DNA from: Homoserinimonas sedimenticola
GTDB taxonomy: Bacteria > Actinomycetota > Actinomycetes > Actinomycetales > Microbacteriaceae
Direction: 5' to 3'
Assembly: GCF_026094475.1 (NCBI RefSeq)
Contig: NZ_JAPELL010000002.1
Coordinates: 124,001-188,000 of the forward strand
DNA: 64,000 nucleotides
The notes under the pieces are model-generated. The model was not told the DNA's origin and searched no databases. It saw only the letters and a program-made list of their open reading frames with translations. Below, in pieces: positions 18,805-26,025 of this stretch. Positions within the stretch are counted from its first letter, which is position 1. Every line of letters begins with the position of its first letter. The translations under genes and the position numbers were made by a program.

Positions 18805-19466
18805 CCCGGACGCCGCTCGGCTCGGTCCTGATGTGCGGTCGTCCACAGGATGCTCACGAGCAGCACCAGCTCGAAGGCATTCGTGACAGCCCCGCTCTCG
18901 ACGGGGATCGGCGCGGCCATACCGATCACCATGATGAGGGTGCCGATGAAGAGCACGGGCCACTTCTGCGCGACCCACACCACAATTCCCGCGCCAAAGA
19001 GTGCCGCCGCGACGAACAGCACCATGAGGGGAGGGCCGGCGGCTTCCGTGGAGCTGTAGCTGAGCACGCCGTACTCCGTTCCCGGCTCGATGCTCAGGCC
19101 TGCCAGCACGGTGACGTACTCGAGCACCATGAGCGCGAACGTGACGACGACGGCGATGACACCGGCGACCCGTGTGCGCGCCCATTTCGCGCCCGCGCGC
19201 CTGCAGGCATCCCACGCCCAGATGACGAGCAGCGGGGTGACGATCGCGTGGATCCAGAAGCGCGCGAAGTTGAGGCTCTCCAACAATGGCCCCTCCCCGA
19301 TCCAGCGGCCCGAGGCTATGACCGCGTTGTCAAAGAGGAGACCGGCGACGACGAGCAGGGGGATGGCGGCGCCGTCGACTCGTCGCCGCCGTGCCGTGAG
19401 CGCGCATCCCCACGCAGAGAGGGCGAGGTAGGCCGCCGCGAAACCGAGAAAGAGGATGGTGTCCAT
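18801..19466 (-). CDS. seven-helix membrane protein of unknown function
   Basis: This 221-aa protein begins MDTILFLGFAAAYLA and has about six to seven hydrophobic segments spread over its whole length. Polar residues inside the helices (FDNAVIASGRW, FARFWIHAIVTPLLVIWAWDA) hint at a buried functional site, possibly histidine-based, but no known enzyme motif was recognised. An ORF extension of 12 residues upstream is not favoured. The 3' end overlaps the MFS gene on the other strand. Confidence 0.8.
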   Translation of the reverse strand: MDTILFLGFAAAYLALSAWGCALTARRRRVDGAAIPLLVVAGLLFDNAVIASGRWIGEGPLLESLNFARFWIHAIVTPLLVIWAWDACRRAGAKWARTRVAGVIAVVVTFALMVLEYVTVLAGLSIEPGTEYGVLSYSSTEAAGPPLMVLFVAAALFGAGIVVWVAQKWPVLFIGTLIMVIGMAAPIPVESGAVTNAFELVLLVSILWTTAHQDRAERRPG

Positions 19467-19514
19467 CCTTCCCAGTGAATACCGGGCGACGGATGCTGCC
19501 AAGACTGCGCCGGT

Positions 19515-20369
19515 TCAGCTTCGATAGAGGCCGGTCACCAACTCGACCACTGCCGCGCTTTCCGCGGGCGTATCGGTCGCCGACCAGGCGAGGAAGACGG
19601 CGACGGCGGGCGCGTCCCGCACCGGCCGATAGACGACTCCGTGCCGCCGATACTGCTCCGTGGTCGCCTCGGTCGTGACGCCGCGCGCCGCGCCGCTACC
19701 GATGTAGGTGAGCCAGTCGTCGACGTCGTTGATCACGACCGTTTCTGCGGGTCGGGCGTCGTCAGGCCACAGATCGAGGCGGGTGCTGCCGGTTCGGAGG
19801 TCGATCGCGAGGGGAGCGGATGCGATCTGCCGCAGTGTGACGGTGCGCCGCGCGGCGAGTGGGTCGTCGGCCGCCAGTGCGCAGTAGCGGCGTTCGACCC
19901 CGACCTGCACATGGTGGAGATCGGGCCCTTCGGGTTTCCTCCGCATGATGGCGAAGTCGCTCGTGCCCTCCGCGATGCCCGCCGTCGCCGAGTTGACACG
20001 GGCGAGCCGAAGCTCTGTGGTGGGGAACACGCTCGGCCATAGTTTCTGCAGCTCGTTGGTGTGAGAGCCGAGGGCCGACCACGCGTAGCCGATGCGCACA
20101 AGGTCGCGCCCGCCGTGGGCCTCCCGCTCCAGGTCGGCGGCGGTGGCGAGCATCCGTCTGGCGCTTTTCAACACCCGGTCGCCCGTCGGGGTAAGGCGGA
20201 CGCTGCGGGTGCTCCGTTCGAGCAGGCGGCTGCCGAGCGCCGTTTCGAGTGCGGCGACAGCGCGGGAGACGGCCGCCTGCGACGAGCCGAGTTCGATCGC
20301 CGCGTCCGTGAAGGTTCCCGCGTCGACGACCGCAACGAAGGCGCGCACCTGCCGCAGTTCCCATTCCAT
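19515..20369 (-). CDS. LysR-family transcriptional regulator
   Basis: This 284-aa regulator starts at MEWELRQVRAFVAVVDAG. The winged-helix DNA-binding domain is at about residues 3-62 with the recognition helix around SSQAAVSRAVAALE. A linker helix and an effector-binding domain complete the usual LysR length. It is divergent from an EamA-type exporter gene, and a 10+10 palindrome lies 11 bp upstream of its start. The natural reading is that it controls itself and the exporter in response to the exporter's substrate, which is unknown. Confidence 0.93.
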   Translation of the reverse strand: MEWELRQVRAFVAVVDAGTFTDAAIELGSSQAAVSRAVAALETALGSRLLERSTRSVRLTPTGDRVLKSARRMLATAADLEREAHGGRDLVRIGYAWSALGSHTNELQKLWPSVFPTTELRLARVNSATAGIAEGTSDFAIMRRKPEGPDLHHVQVGVERRYCALAADDPLAARRTVTLRQIASAPLAIDLRTGSTRLDLWPDDARPAETVVINDVDDWLTYIGSGAARGVTTEATTEQYRRHGVVYRPVRDAPAVAVFLAWSATDTPAESAAVVELVTGLYRS

Positions 20370-20379
20370 GCCCCCATCG

Positions 20380-20404
20380 TATTCATGCGTAAAGCGCATG
20401 AATA
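20380..20404. promoter_or_regulatory. LysR-type operator between the divergent regulator and exporter
   Basis: Arms TATTCATGCG (20380-20389) and CGCATGAATA (20395-20404) are exact inverted repeats around a 5-bp spacer, matching the T-N11-A form of LysR boxes. A further half-site-like ATTCATGC starts at 20410, 30 bp from the first arm. That spacing would suit a recognition plus activation site for tetramer binding. Confidence 0.75.
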
Positions 20405-20454
20405 CCGGGATTCATGCATTATGCGGATGCTTCGCCCTCCCGCAGACTCGACGC

Positions 20455-21366
20455 ATGAGCATCCTCGGCCGCCCGCGCGCAGCGCCCGTTCGTGCGCGCG
20501 CCGCCGGCGCTGCGATCGCCCTCGGGGGTGCCTTCTCCAACCAGCTGGGGGCCGCCACCGGCTCCCTCGCCTTCGCCGCTATGGGCCCGCTCGGCGTTGT
20601 CGCGGTGCGCCAGTTCGTGGGAACGGCGATTCTGCTGCCGACCGTTCGCCCGCGCATCCGCCACCTCACTCGCCGCGAATGGTGGCCGGTGTTGGCGCTT
20701 GCCGCGATCTTCGGCACCATGAACCTCAGCCTCTACGCGGCGGTCGAACGCATCGGGCTGGGTCTCGCGGTGACGCTCGAGTTCCTGGGGCCGCTCGCGG
20801 TCGCGGTCGTCGCGTCCCGCTCGAGGTGGGGCGTTGTCTGCGGCGGGCTCGCGGCACTCGGCGTCGTGGCGATCATGCGGCCCGAGGCATCCACCGACTA
20901 CATCGGCATCGGGCTCGCCCTGATCGCGGCGTGTAGCTGGGGCGCCTACATCCTCGTCAATCGCACCGTGGGCGAGCGCATCCCAGGTGTCGAGGGCACG
21001 GCGCTGGCGACGAGCGTCTCGGCTCTGCTCTTCACGCCGATCGGTATCGCCGTGCTCATCGCGCGCGAACCCGAGCCCATCTGGCTTCTGTGCGCGGCGG
21101 CGGCCGGCCTCTTCGCGACGGTCGTGCCGTACGCCGCCGACATGGTTGCGCTGCGGCGCATCCCGCCCGCGCTGTTCGGCCTTCTCATGAGCATGCACCC
21201 TGTCTTCGCTGCCTCGATCGGCGCCGTCATGCTCGGCGAGGCGCTCGGTCTGCTCTCCTGGTTCGGTATCGTCCTCATCGTCACGGCGAACATCCTGATG
21301 CTCGCGGTCCAGGCCCGAGCCGGTCGCCGCCTGCCTCGGGCCACCGAGCAGCCCCCTGCCGCCTGA
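20455..21366 (+). CDS. EamA/RhtA-type exporter
   Basis: This 303-aa protein of the drug/metabolite transporter superfamily has ten predicted helices in two EamA repeats (about residues 15-145 and 155-290). The second repeat contains ACSWGAYILVNRTVGE and the ending PVFAASIGAVMLGEALG, as in RhtA/YdcZ-like amino-acid and threonine/homoserine exporters. The ATG at 20455 was chosen because upstream in-frame sequence crosses the operator and looks non-coding. It is paired with the divergent LysR gene. Confidence 0.9.
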   Translation: MSILGRPRAAPVRARAAGAAIALGGAFSNQLGAATGSLAFAAMGPLGVVAVRQFVGTAILLPTVRPRIRHLTRREWWPVLALAAIFGTMNLSLYAAVERIGLGLAVTLEFLGPLAVAVVASRSRWGVVCGGLAALGVVAIMRPEASTDYIGIGLALIAACSWGAYILVNRTVGERIPGVEGTALATSVSALLFTPIGIAVLIAREPEPIWLLCAAAAGLFATVVPYAADMVALRRIPPALFGLLMSMHPVFAASIGAVMLGEALGLLSWFGIVLIVTANILMLAVQARAGRRLPRATEQPPAA

Positions 21367-21387
21367 CGAGGGGCGGATGCTACGGTG

Positions 21388-21783
21388 TCAGTCCTGCGAG
21401 CGGGGGCGCCGCAGCATCCCGCCGATCCCGATGCCGGCGACGAGCAGGCCTGTCGCGCCGACGATGACACCGGCGACACCCCGGGCTGACAGCGGGGGAC
21501 GTGCGGGGAACACCTCTCCCGTGCGTTCGGCGTAGGCGAACCAGCCGTAGGTGGTCTCGGCGCCCGGCCCGAAGGTGAGGGCGGTCCCCGTCACGATCGC
21601 GAGCAGGCCGAGCAAAAACGTCCACTGCGTGTGGCGCTTGCGGAAGAGGGCGACGCCGCCCCCCAGCAACAGCATGGCGGCGACGACGGCGAACGGGATT
21701 GCGAGCTCGGTACCCACCGCGTCATTGCAGTGCTCGGCGGTCGCGCAGGAGAGTGGCAGCATCCTTTCCATCCGTCGATTCAA
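21388..21783 (-). CDS. small membrane protein of unknown function
   Basis: This 131-aa protein has three hydrophobic segments (about residues 26-46, 54-73 and 101-124) with an extracellular-looking loop between the second and third (TTYGWFAYAERTGEV). Two cysteines near the N-terminus (SCATAEHC) could form a disulfide or mark a signal-like region. No family is recognised. It lies convergent to the EamA gene and divergent to the guanidine riboswitch. Confidence 0.65.
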   Translation of the reverse strand: MNRRMERMLPLSCATAEHCNDAVGTELAIPFAVVAAMLLLGGGVALFRKRHTQWTFLLGLLAIVTGTALTFGPGAETTYGWFAYAERTGEVFPARPPLSARGVAGVIVGATGLLVAGIGIGGMLRRPRSQD

Positions 21784-21817
21784 CCATTTGTAGAATCGAG
21801 GGCAGAGCGATCACCCC

Positions 21818-21868
21818 GCTCCCGGACGAGGGATCAGTACCCGGAACGCGACAAGACTGGCCACTGGG
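21818..21868 (+). ncRNA. guanidine-III riboswitch
   Basis: The conserved blocks of the ykkC-III/guanidine-III aptamer appear in order and at the right spacing: CCGGACGAGG (21822-21831), GTACCCGG (21837-21844) and GACAAGAC (21850-21857). It ends just before the ribosome site of a Gdx-type SMR exporter, the classic downstream gene for this RNA. Free guanidinium should fold the pseudoknot and turn expression on. Confidence 0.88.
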
Positions 21869-21875
21869 AGCAGTC

Positions 21876-22199
21876 ATGTATTGGGTCGTCCTCGTCATTT
21901 CCGGCATCCTCGAGGCGGTGTGGGCGACCGCGCTTGGCCGTTCGGAGGGTTTCACGCGGCTCTGGCCGTCAATAGTGTTCGGCGTCGCCCTTGTGCTCAG
22001 CATGGGCGGACTCGCGTACGCCATGCGGGGCATTCCCGTCGGCACCGCATACGCCGTCTGGGTGGGGATCGGTGCCGCGCTGACGGTCGGCTACGCGATG
22101 TTCTCGGGCGAGGAGGCGCTGTCCCTCGTCAAGGTCCTGCTCATCCTGGGGCTGGTCGGATGCATCGTGGGCCTCAAACTCGTGGGCGGCGAGCACTGA
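21876..22199 (+). CDS. gdx: guanidinium exporter, SMR family (Gdx/SugE)
   Basis: This 107-aa four-helix small multidrug resistance protein works as an antiparallel dimer exchanging guanidinium for protons. The essential membrane glutamate is E13 (ISGILEAVWATALG). Helix 2-3 features (GGLAYAMRGIPVGTAYAVWVGIGAALT) are typical of the Gdx subtype rather than polyspecific Qac transporters. The ribosome site GGGAG sits five bases before the ATG, and the guanidine-III riboswitch directly upstream confirms the likely substrate. Confidence 0.95.
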   Translation: MYWVVLVISGILEAVWATALGRSEGFTRLWPSIVFGVALVLSMGGLAYAMRGIPVGTAYAVWVGIGAALTVGYAMFSGEEALSLVKVLLILGLVGCIVGLKLVGGEH

Positions 22200-22205
22200 C
22201 TCTTA

Positions 22206-22778
22206 CTACAGCGCCCGCCGCATGAGGATCCGAGGGAATCCGCCGGCGATCGCATCCGTGTCAGCGGCCTTGGTGAAGCCGGCCTGCTCGAACCAGCGGC
22301 GGGTGCCGACGAACGCCATGGTGGCATCGACGCGGTGCTCGCCGTTGTCGACAGGGTAGCTCTCGACCGCGGGCGCCCCGCGCGAGCTCGCGTAGTCGAC
22401 CGCTCCCTCGATGAGAGCGCTCGTGATCCCCTGCCTGCGGAATCCGGGCCGCACGCGGATGCACCACAGCGTCCAGACGGGCAGATCGTCGATGTGGGGG
22501 ATCTTGCGCGAGTGCGCGAAGGGGTGCAGCTCGCTGCGGGGCGCGATCCCGGCCCAGCCGACGACCTCGCCGTCGCGATAGGCGAGGACGCCCGGTGCGA
22601 GCTCGCGCGAGCACAGTTCACGCACCTTTTCGGCACGCGCAGTGCCCTGCAGGTCCCGGTTCTCCTTCGAGCTGAGGCGCCACGATAGGCACCAGCAGAC
22701 GGAGGACTCCGGCTTCTTCGGCGCAAACATGGTCGCAACGTCCTCAAAGCTGTGGGCGGGTTTTACCTCGATCGTCAT
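22206..22778 (-). CDS. GNAT-family N-acetyltransferase
   Basis: This 190-aa protein starts at MTIEVKPAHSFEDV with a GAGGAGG ribosome site. The acetyl-CoA binding motif A is RVRPGFRRQGITSALIEGAV (about residues 108-127), preceded by the substrate strand VWTLWCI. The opening segment MFAPKKPESSVCWCLSWRLSSKE is typical of a GNAT subgroup carrying a Cys-Trp-Cys turn. The substrate is unknown. It converges on gdx with only six bases between the stops. Confidence 0.9.
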   Translation of the reverse strand: MTIEVKPAHSFEDVATMFAPKKPESSVCWCLSWRLSSKENRDLQGTARAEKVRELCSRELAPGVLAYRDGEVVGWAGIAPRSELHPFAHSRKIPHIDDLPVWTLWCIRVRPGFRRQGITSALIEGAVDYASSRGAPAVESYPVDNGEHRVDATMAFVGTRRWFEQAGFTKAADTDAIAGGFPRILMRRAL

Positions 22779-22863
22779 GTCGGCCTCCTCGTTCGCCGTC
22801 ACAGTACTTCCCACCACCGACGGCGCCCAGATCACATCCGCATCGCTGTGGAAAGATGGCGCC

Positions 22864-23682
22864 ATGGGTCCAGACACCGCCGGCATCGCAGACCTTGCGC
22901 GTCGCAATCATGTGACAGACACTGGGCGGCATGAGGCGCCCGCGATCGTCTTCGGGCACGGTTTCGGCACAAGCCAGCGCATGTGGCGCTTTGTTGCGCC
23001 ACGCTTCGAGGAGGACTTCCGCGTGGTGCTCTTCGACCTCGTGGGTTCCGGCGATTCGGATGTCGCAGCCTACGACCGCGCCCGCTACGACTCCCTCCAT
23101 GGCTACGCGGCGGATCTGGTCGAGCTGCTCGATGCGATGAACCTCGACAACGTCGTCTTCGTGGGGCACTCCGTGAGCGGCATGATCGGGGCGCTCGCCT
23201 CGATCAGGCGTCCGGATCTCTTCTCGCGGCTCGTGCTCGTGGGCGCGTCGCCCCGCTATGTGAATGAGGGCGACTACGTGGGCGGGCTCGAGCCAGGCGA
23301 TGTCGACAGCCTCCTCGACGCCATCGACTCCAACTTTCTGGCGTGGGCGGATGCCGCGGCGCACACTCTGATCCATGACCCCGAGCGGCCAGCGCTCACG
23401 AGTGAACTCGCGGAGAGTTTCAAGGCCACCGACACGGCGATCGCCCGGCATTTCGCCCGCGTGACCTACCTCTCGGATCACCGGGCGATCCTGCCGCGTG
23501 TCTCGGTTCCGACGCTCATTGTGCAGTCCGATGACGACGCGGTCGCTCCCGTCGTGGTCGGCGAATTCCTGGCGAAGCACATCCCGGAGAGCGAGCTGGT
23601 GGTGCTGCGCGAGGGCGGCCACTACGCCCATCTGGTCAATCCTGAGGAGTTGACCGGGCGCATCCGCGAGTTCCTCGCGTGA
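22864..23682 (+). CDS. rsbQ: RsbQ-like alpha/beta hydrolase
   Basis: This 272-aa hydrolase strongly resembles Bacillus subtilis RsbQ, the enzyme that with RsbP senses energy stress, and the plant KAI2/D14 receptors. The catalytic triad is S103 (GHSVSGMIG), D224 (QSDDDAVAP) and H253 (EGGHYAHL). RsbQ-specific blocks such as ASIRRPDLFSRLVLVGASPRY and FARVTYLSDHR are present. Its TGA overlaps the GTG of the next gene, a PAS-GAF-GGDEF protein. In Bacillus the partner is a PAS-PP2C phosphatase, so here the same hydrolase-to-PAS signalling is probably wired to c-di-GMP. Confidence 0.93.
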   Translation: MGPDTAGIADLARRNHVTDTGRHEAPAIVFGHGFGTSQRMWRFVAPRFEEDFRVVLFDLVGSGDSDVAAYDRARYDSLHGYAADLVELLDAMNLDNVVFVGHSVSGMIGALASIRRPDLFSRLVLVGASPRYVNEGDYVGGLEPGDVDSLLDAIDSNFLAWADAAAHTLIHDPERPALTSELAESFKATDTAIARHFARVTYLSDHRAILPRVSVPTLIVQSDDDAVAPVVVGEFLAKHIPESELVVLREGGHYAHLVNPEELTGRIREFLA

Positions 23683-25064
23683 CCGCCGACTGGGAATCGC
23701 TCTTCAGGTCAGCTCCGTGCGGCCTGCTCGCGGCGACGGAGACGGGACGCATCACGGCGGCAAACGACACCTACGCTCAGTGGTCGGGCAGGGAGCAGGG
23801 GGGTGTTGGTGACTATCTCGTCGATCATCTGACCCCCGGCACTCGTCTCTTCTTCGAGTCTCGCCTCATGCCGACGCTGCGCGAGCAGGGCGAGGTGCGC
23901 GAGGCTGCGCTGGAACTTCGGCGGCCGGACGGCTCCGTGCTTCCCATCTTCGTCAACATCGCCGTGAGGGGCGCCGGGTCAGCCCTGAGCGTTGCGGTGT
24001 TCGATGCGAGTTCGCGGCAGGGTTTTGAACGTGCTCTCCTCGTCGCGCGTCGCAACGCTGAGGATTCCGCGGAGCGCCTCGGGGTTCTCCAACGCGCCTC
24101 CTTCGACTTCGCGAGCTCGTCCAGCCGCGACGAGCTCAGCAGTGCGGCGATCACGGCGGCTCGTCGTGCGACGGATGCCTCATGGGTGAGCGTTCTCGCC
24201 CTCGACGAGTCCTTCCAGCTCTGGGCGGGAGAGCATCCGCTCGACACTGACACACTGCACCTTCCCGGCTCGCCCGAGGCTGAGGCGATCGAGACGGCGG
24301 CCCCGGTGATCTGCCGCACGCCGGCGGAGATCTCCGAGCGCTTCCCGCGGGCAGCTGAGGCGCTGGCCGATGCGAACGTCGAGTCGCTGTGTGTGATCCC
24401 GGGTCTCTATGAGGGCCGCGCGGGCGGTGTGCTCTTCTGCGGCTTCTCACGACCTCGCACGATCGACGATGCGATGGTGGACACGCTTTCGGCGATCGTC
24501 GTGCAGGCGCTGCTCGTCTACCAGGGGGTCGTGCTGCGCGAAGAGCTCATGCGGCTGGCGCTCCACGATTCGCTCACGGGCCTGCCGAACCGCGCCCAGT
24601 CTCTCGAGCGACTCGAGCAGATGATGGCGGCCGCCGACAGGCATGAGCGTGATGTCGCCGTGCTGTTCCTCGACCTCGACGGCTTCAAGGCCATCAACGA
24701 CTCGTTGGGGCACGCGGCGGGCGACGACGTGCTGCGTCAGACCGCCGAGCGGCTGCGGGGCGCCGTGCGGAACGGTGATGTCGTGGCGAGGTTGGGCGGC
24801 GATGAGTTCATCGTCCTCTGCGACGACATCGGCGAGTCCGATGTGCACGGTCTCGCCGCGCGCATTCAACGGTCGGTACGGGAGCCCCTCGCGGGCATCC
24901 CGCCGGAACTCAGCGTTTCGGCGAGTATCGGCATCTCGATGAGGCATCCTTCGCTCGGCGCGGTACCTGCTGAGCGGATGCTCGACGAGGCGGATGCTGC
25001 CATGTATGAGTCCAAGCGCTCGGGCAAGGCCCGCACGACCCTCGTTGTGGTCGACGCCACCTGA
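23679..25064 (+). CDS. PAS-GAF-GGDEF diguanylate cyclase
   Basis: This 461-aa cytosolic protein has a PAS domain (about 1-115), a short coiled helix (115-140), a GAF domain (about 145-285), and a GGDEF domain (about 290-455). The active site is intact: GGDEF at 373-377, preceded by the R364-x-x-D367 inhibitory site at the correct five-residue spacing, with DLDGFKAINDSLGH near 332. It should make c-di-GMP from two GTP. There is no EAL domain. Overlap with the RsbQ-like gene implies coupled translation; the PAS domain is the expected partner of the hydrolase. Confidence 0.93.
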   Translation: MTADWESLFRSAPCGLLAATETGRITAANDTYAQWSGREQGGVGDYLVDHLTPGTRLFFESRLMPTLREQGEVREAALELRRPDGSVLPIFVNIAVRGAGSALSVAVFDASSRQGFERALLVARRNAEDSAERLGVLQRASFDFASSSSRDELSSAAITAARRATDASWVSVLALDESFQLWAGEHPLDTDTLHLPGSPEAEAIETAAPVICRTPAEISERFPRAAEALADANVESLCVIPGLYEGRAGGVLFCGFSRPRTIDDAMVDTLSAIVVQALLVYQGVVLREELMRLALHDSLTGLPNRAQSLERLEQMMAAADRHERDVAVLFLDLDGFKAINDSLGHAAGDDVLRQTAERLRGAVRNGDVVARLGGDEFIVLCDDIGESDVHGLAARIQRSVREPLAGIPPELSVSASIGISMRHPSLGAVPAERMLDEADAAMYESKRSGKARTTLVVVDAT

Positions 25065-25175
25065 GGGAGTCAGATCCCTGCCGTCAGGGCCGCTTGAAGC
25101 GAGGGTAATCGCGCCACCCGCGCCGCCCCGGCGGTAGGCTCGAGTGGCCCGCCTATCACTGTCGAGAGCCGCATC

Positions 25176-25853
25176 GTGAAATCCTTCCGCCGTCTGCGTC
25201 AGCGCCTTCGCCAGCGACTCCGTCGACGCCCGTCGCGTCCCGGACTCACACCGTTCGATGCGTCGGCGCTGCCGAAGCGTGAACCGCTCTCCTTCGAGGC
25301 GGCCGTGGGGGAGGGCATCATGCTCGCCGAGTATGCGGCACGTCTGCGCCTGCGCAACGCGATCATCGTCGGCGCGCTCTCGGGGCAGGGGGACTACGAC
25401 CCGAACCGCTACCTCGTCGATGCGCGAGCCGGCCTTGCCTCGCTCGCCGCGGAGTCGGATGCTGCGGCTCGCCGCCTTGCGGAACAGCTCGAGGAGGCTG
25501 AGGCTCTCAGCGGAAAGGCGGGGCACGCGCACGACTATCGGGCGGGCGATGTGAAGAACCTGGCGCGGCGCGAGGCCGTTTCGCGCGCGCTCGCGAAACG
25601 TCTGCAGGAGTGCCGCGACGATGATGACTACCTTCTGAGCCTCATCGAAAGGTCGCGCGAGGAGGCGTGGAATGACGTCTCCCGCGCGCTCGAGGATTCG
25701 CTTCGCCGTGCCGACGTGCCTGTTGACGAGGATTACGAGCGCGAGCGCGACGAGCGGATGCGACAACTCATCGATGAGGACCTTGCCGCTCTTGCTCGTG
25801 AGCGGGAGCGCGCCCAGCTGCGCTCCGAACTCGCCGACGACTGGGGTTTCTGA
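25176..25853 (+). CDS. charged helical protein of unknown function
   Basis: This 225-aa protein starts at a GTG with a very basic N-terminus (RRLRQRLRQRLRRRPSR). The rest is strongly helical with coiled-coil potential (about 80-130 and 150-215) and a short central segment LRLRNAIIVGALSGQGDYDPNRYLVD that looks globular. No transmembrane segment and no named family. The arginine-rich start could bind nucleic acid or membrane lipid; that is a guess. It follows the cyclase gene by 111 bp. Confidence 0.7.
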   Translation: MKSFRRLRQRLRQRLRRRPSRPGLTPFDASALPKREPLSFEAAVGEGIMLAEYAARLRLRNAIIVGALSGQGDYDPNRYLVDARAGLASLAAESDAAARRLAEQLEEAEALSGKAGHAHDYRAGDVKNLARREAVSRALAKRLQECRDDDDYLLSLIERSREEAWNDVSRALEDSLRRADVPVDEDYERERDERMRQLIDEDLAALARERERAQLRSELADDWGF

Positions 25854-26025
25854 AAGCTCGCTGCTATACCACGGCTGAGCGCATGCCGCAGGGTGCCATG
25901 CTGAGAAACTGTTCTCACTTCTCGAGTTTTCCCCTACACTGAACCGCAGCGCCCCCCGATTGAGGGGCGTCGGCTCGGCTCCAGCGTTACCCGAAGGCGC
26001 CGCTCCCACCAGCAATGGAGTTGTT

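Noticed and set aside
25902-25917. TGAGAA-ACTG-TTCTCA inverted repeat upstream of the vWA gene as a LexA box or operator
   Set aside because: It lacks the GAAC/GTTC core, has only six-base arms and no aligned promoter.
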